Made by a program: the position numbers and the translations under genes. A stretch of DNA of 14,599 nucleotides from an uncultured bacterium. GTDB taxonomy: Bacteria > Patescibacteriota > Microgenomatia > UBA1406 > GWC2-37-13. Shown here piece by piece: positions 14,158 through 14,599 of the stretch (position 1 is its first letter; each line of letters starts with the position of its first letter). Under the pieces are notes generated by a model, which had not been told where the DNA came from, ran no database searches, and worked only from the letters and a program-made list of their open reading frames with translations. The DNA lies in NCBI GenBank assembly GCA_937914905.1, contig CALESU010000152.1:1-14599 (forward strand). The letters are read 5' to 3'.

Positions 14158-14599
14158 CTATACGACATCCGCCCTACTTTGGAATGCTTCTTTGATTACC
14201 TCGCGAGGTTTAGCCCCTTGCGCAGGACCCACAAAACCTTCCTCCTGAAGTTGATCAAGGATGCGAGCGGCACGTGAATACCCCACTTTTAGTTTCCGTT
14301 GTAGGAGAGATGCGGAAGCCTTGTCTGTTTGTGAGATGAGTTGAATCGCAATCTCGCTTAATGGGTCACGGTCTGCAGCGGTACCTCCGCCCGGCATAAT
14401 CGCCCCTCCAGGACCTATCATGTTGATTTGAGGATTCGTATCAGTAATCTCTTCGGTATATTCAACCACGGGCACTTGAGAACGGAGGAACTTAACCACA
14501 TCTCCCACTTCCTGATCTGTCAAATAAGGCCCTTGGATACGACGTGGCTTTGCCTGATCGGGTGGAAGATAGAACATGTCTCCCCTTCCCAATAGTTTT
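14158..14599 (-). CDS. ftsK: DNA translocase FtsK/SpoIIIE, C-terminal part, 5' truncated by window edge
   Basis: End of the septal DNA pump that moves and resolves chromosome termini during division. Only about 147 codons are visible. The first are KLLGRGDMFYLPP, a hallmark of the end of the FtsK motor domain, so the gene continues past the right edge and the TTG at 14592 is an internal Leu codon. RIQGPYLTDQEVGDVVKFLRSQ follows, then a Gly/Pro-rich linker. The last ~65 residues form the winged-helix gamma domain (DPLSEIAIQLISQTDKASASLLQRKLKVGYSRAARILDQLQEEGFV), which in E. coli reads the KOPS orienting sequences. The recognition-helix Asn of E. coli (YNRAAR) is Ser here (YSRAAR). The ATPase motifs are outside the window. 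Confidence 0.93.
   Translation of the reverse strand, partial: KLLGRGDMFYLPPDQAKPRRIQGPYLTDQEVGDVVKFLRSQVPVVEYTEEITDTNPQINMIGPGGAIMPGGGTAADRDPLSEIAIQLISQTDKASASLLQRKLKVGYSRAARILDQLQEEGFVGPAQGAKPREVIKEAFQSRADVV

Noticed and set aside
14582..14592. GGGAAGGG octamer on the minus strand, matching the E. coli KOPS consensus
   Set aside because: It encodes the conserved Gly-Arg-Gly of FtsK itself; a single occurrence in one window says nothing about skew.

Overview
This window is a dense, almost purely protein-coding stretch of a bacterial chromosome. It is built around a compact division and cell-wall (dcw-type) cluster. Nearly all intergenic gaps are under 35 bp and many neighbours share an ATGA or GTGA stop/start overlap. 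TGA is used as a normal stop, so the standard code applies. The style (small genes, a MurE without its first domain, motif variants in MurB and MurC, a MurA loop insertion, an AMP-phosphorylase-type DeoA protein) suggests a Patescibacteria/CPR bacterium. That is an inference from recognised sequence style; I cannot place it in a class.

Layout. 1-786 (+) is the 3' part of a GlmU-like sugar-nucleotide enzyme cut by the window edge. 790-9718 (-) is one long gene train, read right to left: mraZ, rsmH, ftsL, ftsI, murE, pgeF, murC, murB, murA. 9719-9805 is a divergent control region. 9806-13656 (+) is murJ, an AMP/thymidine-phosphorylase-type deoA and mltG, closely packed. 13691-14131 (-) is a GNAT acetyltransferase and 14158-14599 (-) is the C-terminal end of ftsK, cut by the right edge.

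The genes share one theme. MurA, MurB, MurC and MurE make the UDP-muramyl peptide, PgeF probably polices its composition, and MurJ flips lipid II. FtsI crosslinks septal peptidoglycan with FtsL in the divisome, MltG cuts nascent glycan strands, and FtsK moves DNA at the septum. MraZ and RsmH are the usual regulator and rRNA methyltransferase at the head of the cluster. murD, murF, mraY, murG, ftsW, ddl, ftsQ, ftsA and ftsZ are not in this window.

I see no mobile element, CRISPR array, tRNA, rRNA or obvious novel defence-type system. The most notable non-coding signal is four tandem 10-bp units (9693-9732) across the translation start of mraZ. They have the geometry of known MraZ binding sites and overlap a candidate promoter and the ribosome binding site. 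The most notable protein oddities are the missing first domain of MurE, two active-site replacements in MurB, and an AMP-phosphorylase-like enzyme without the archaeal N-terminal domain sitting between murJ and mltG.
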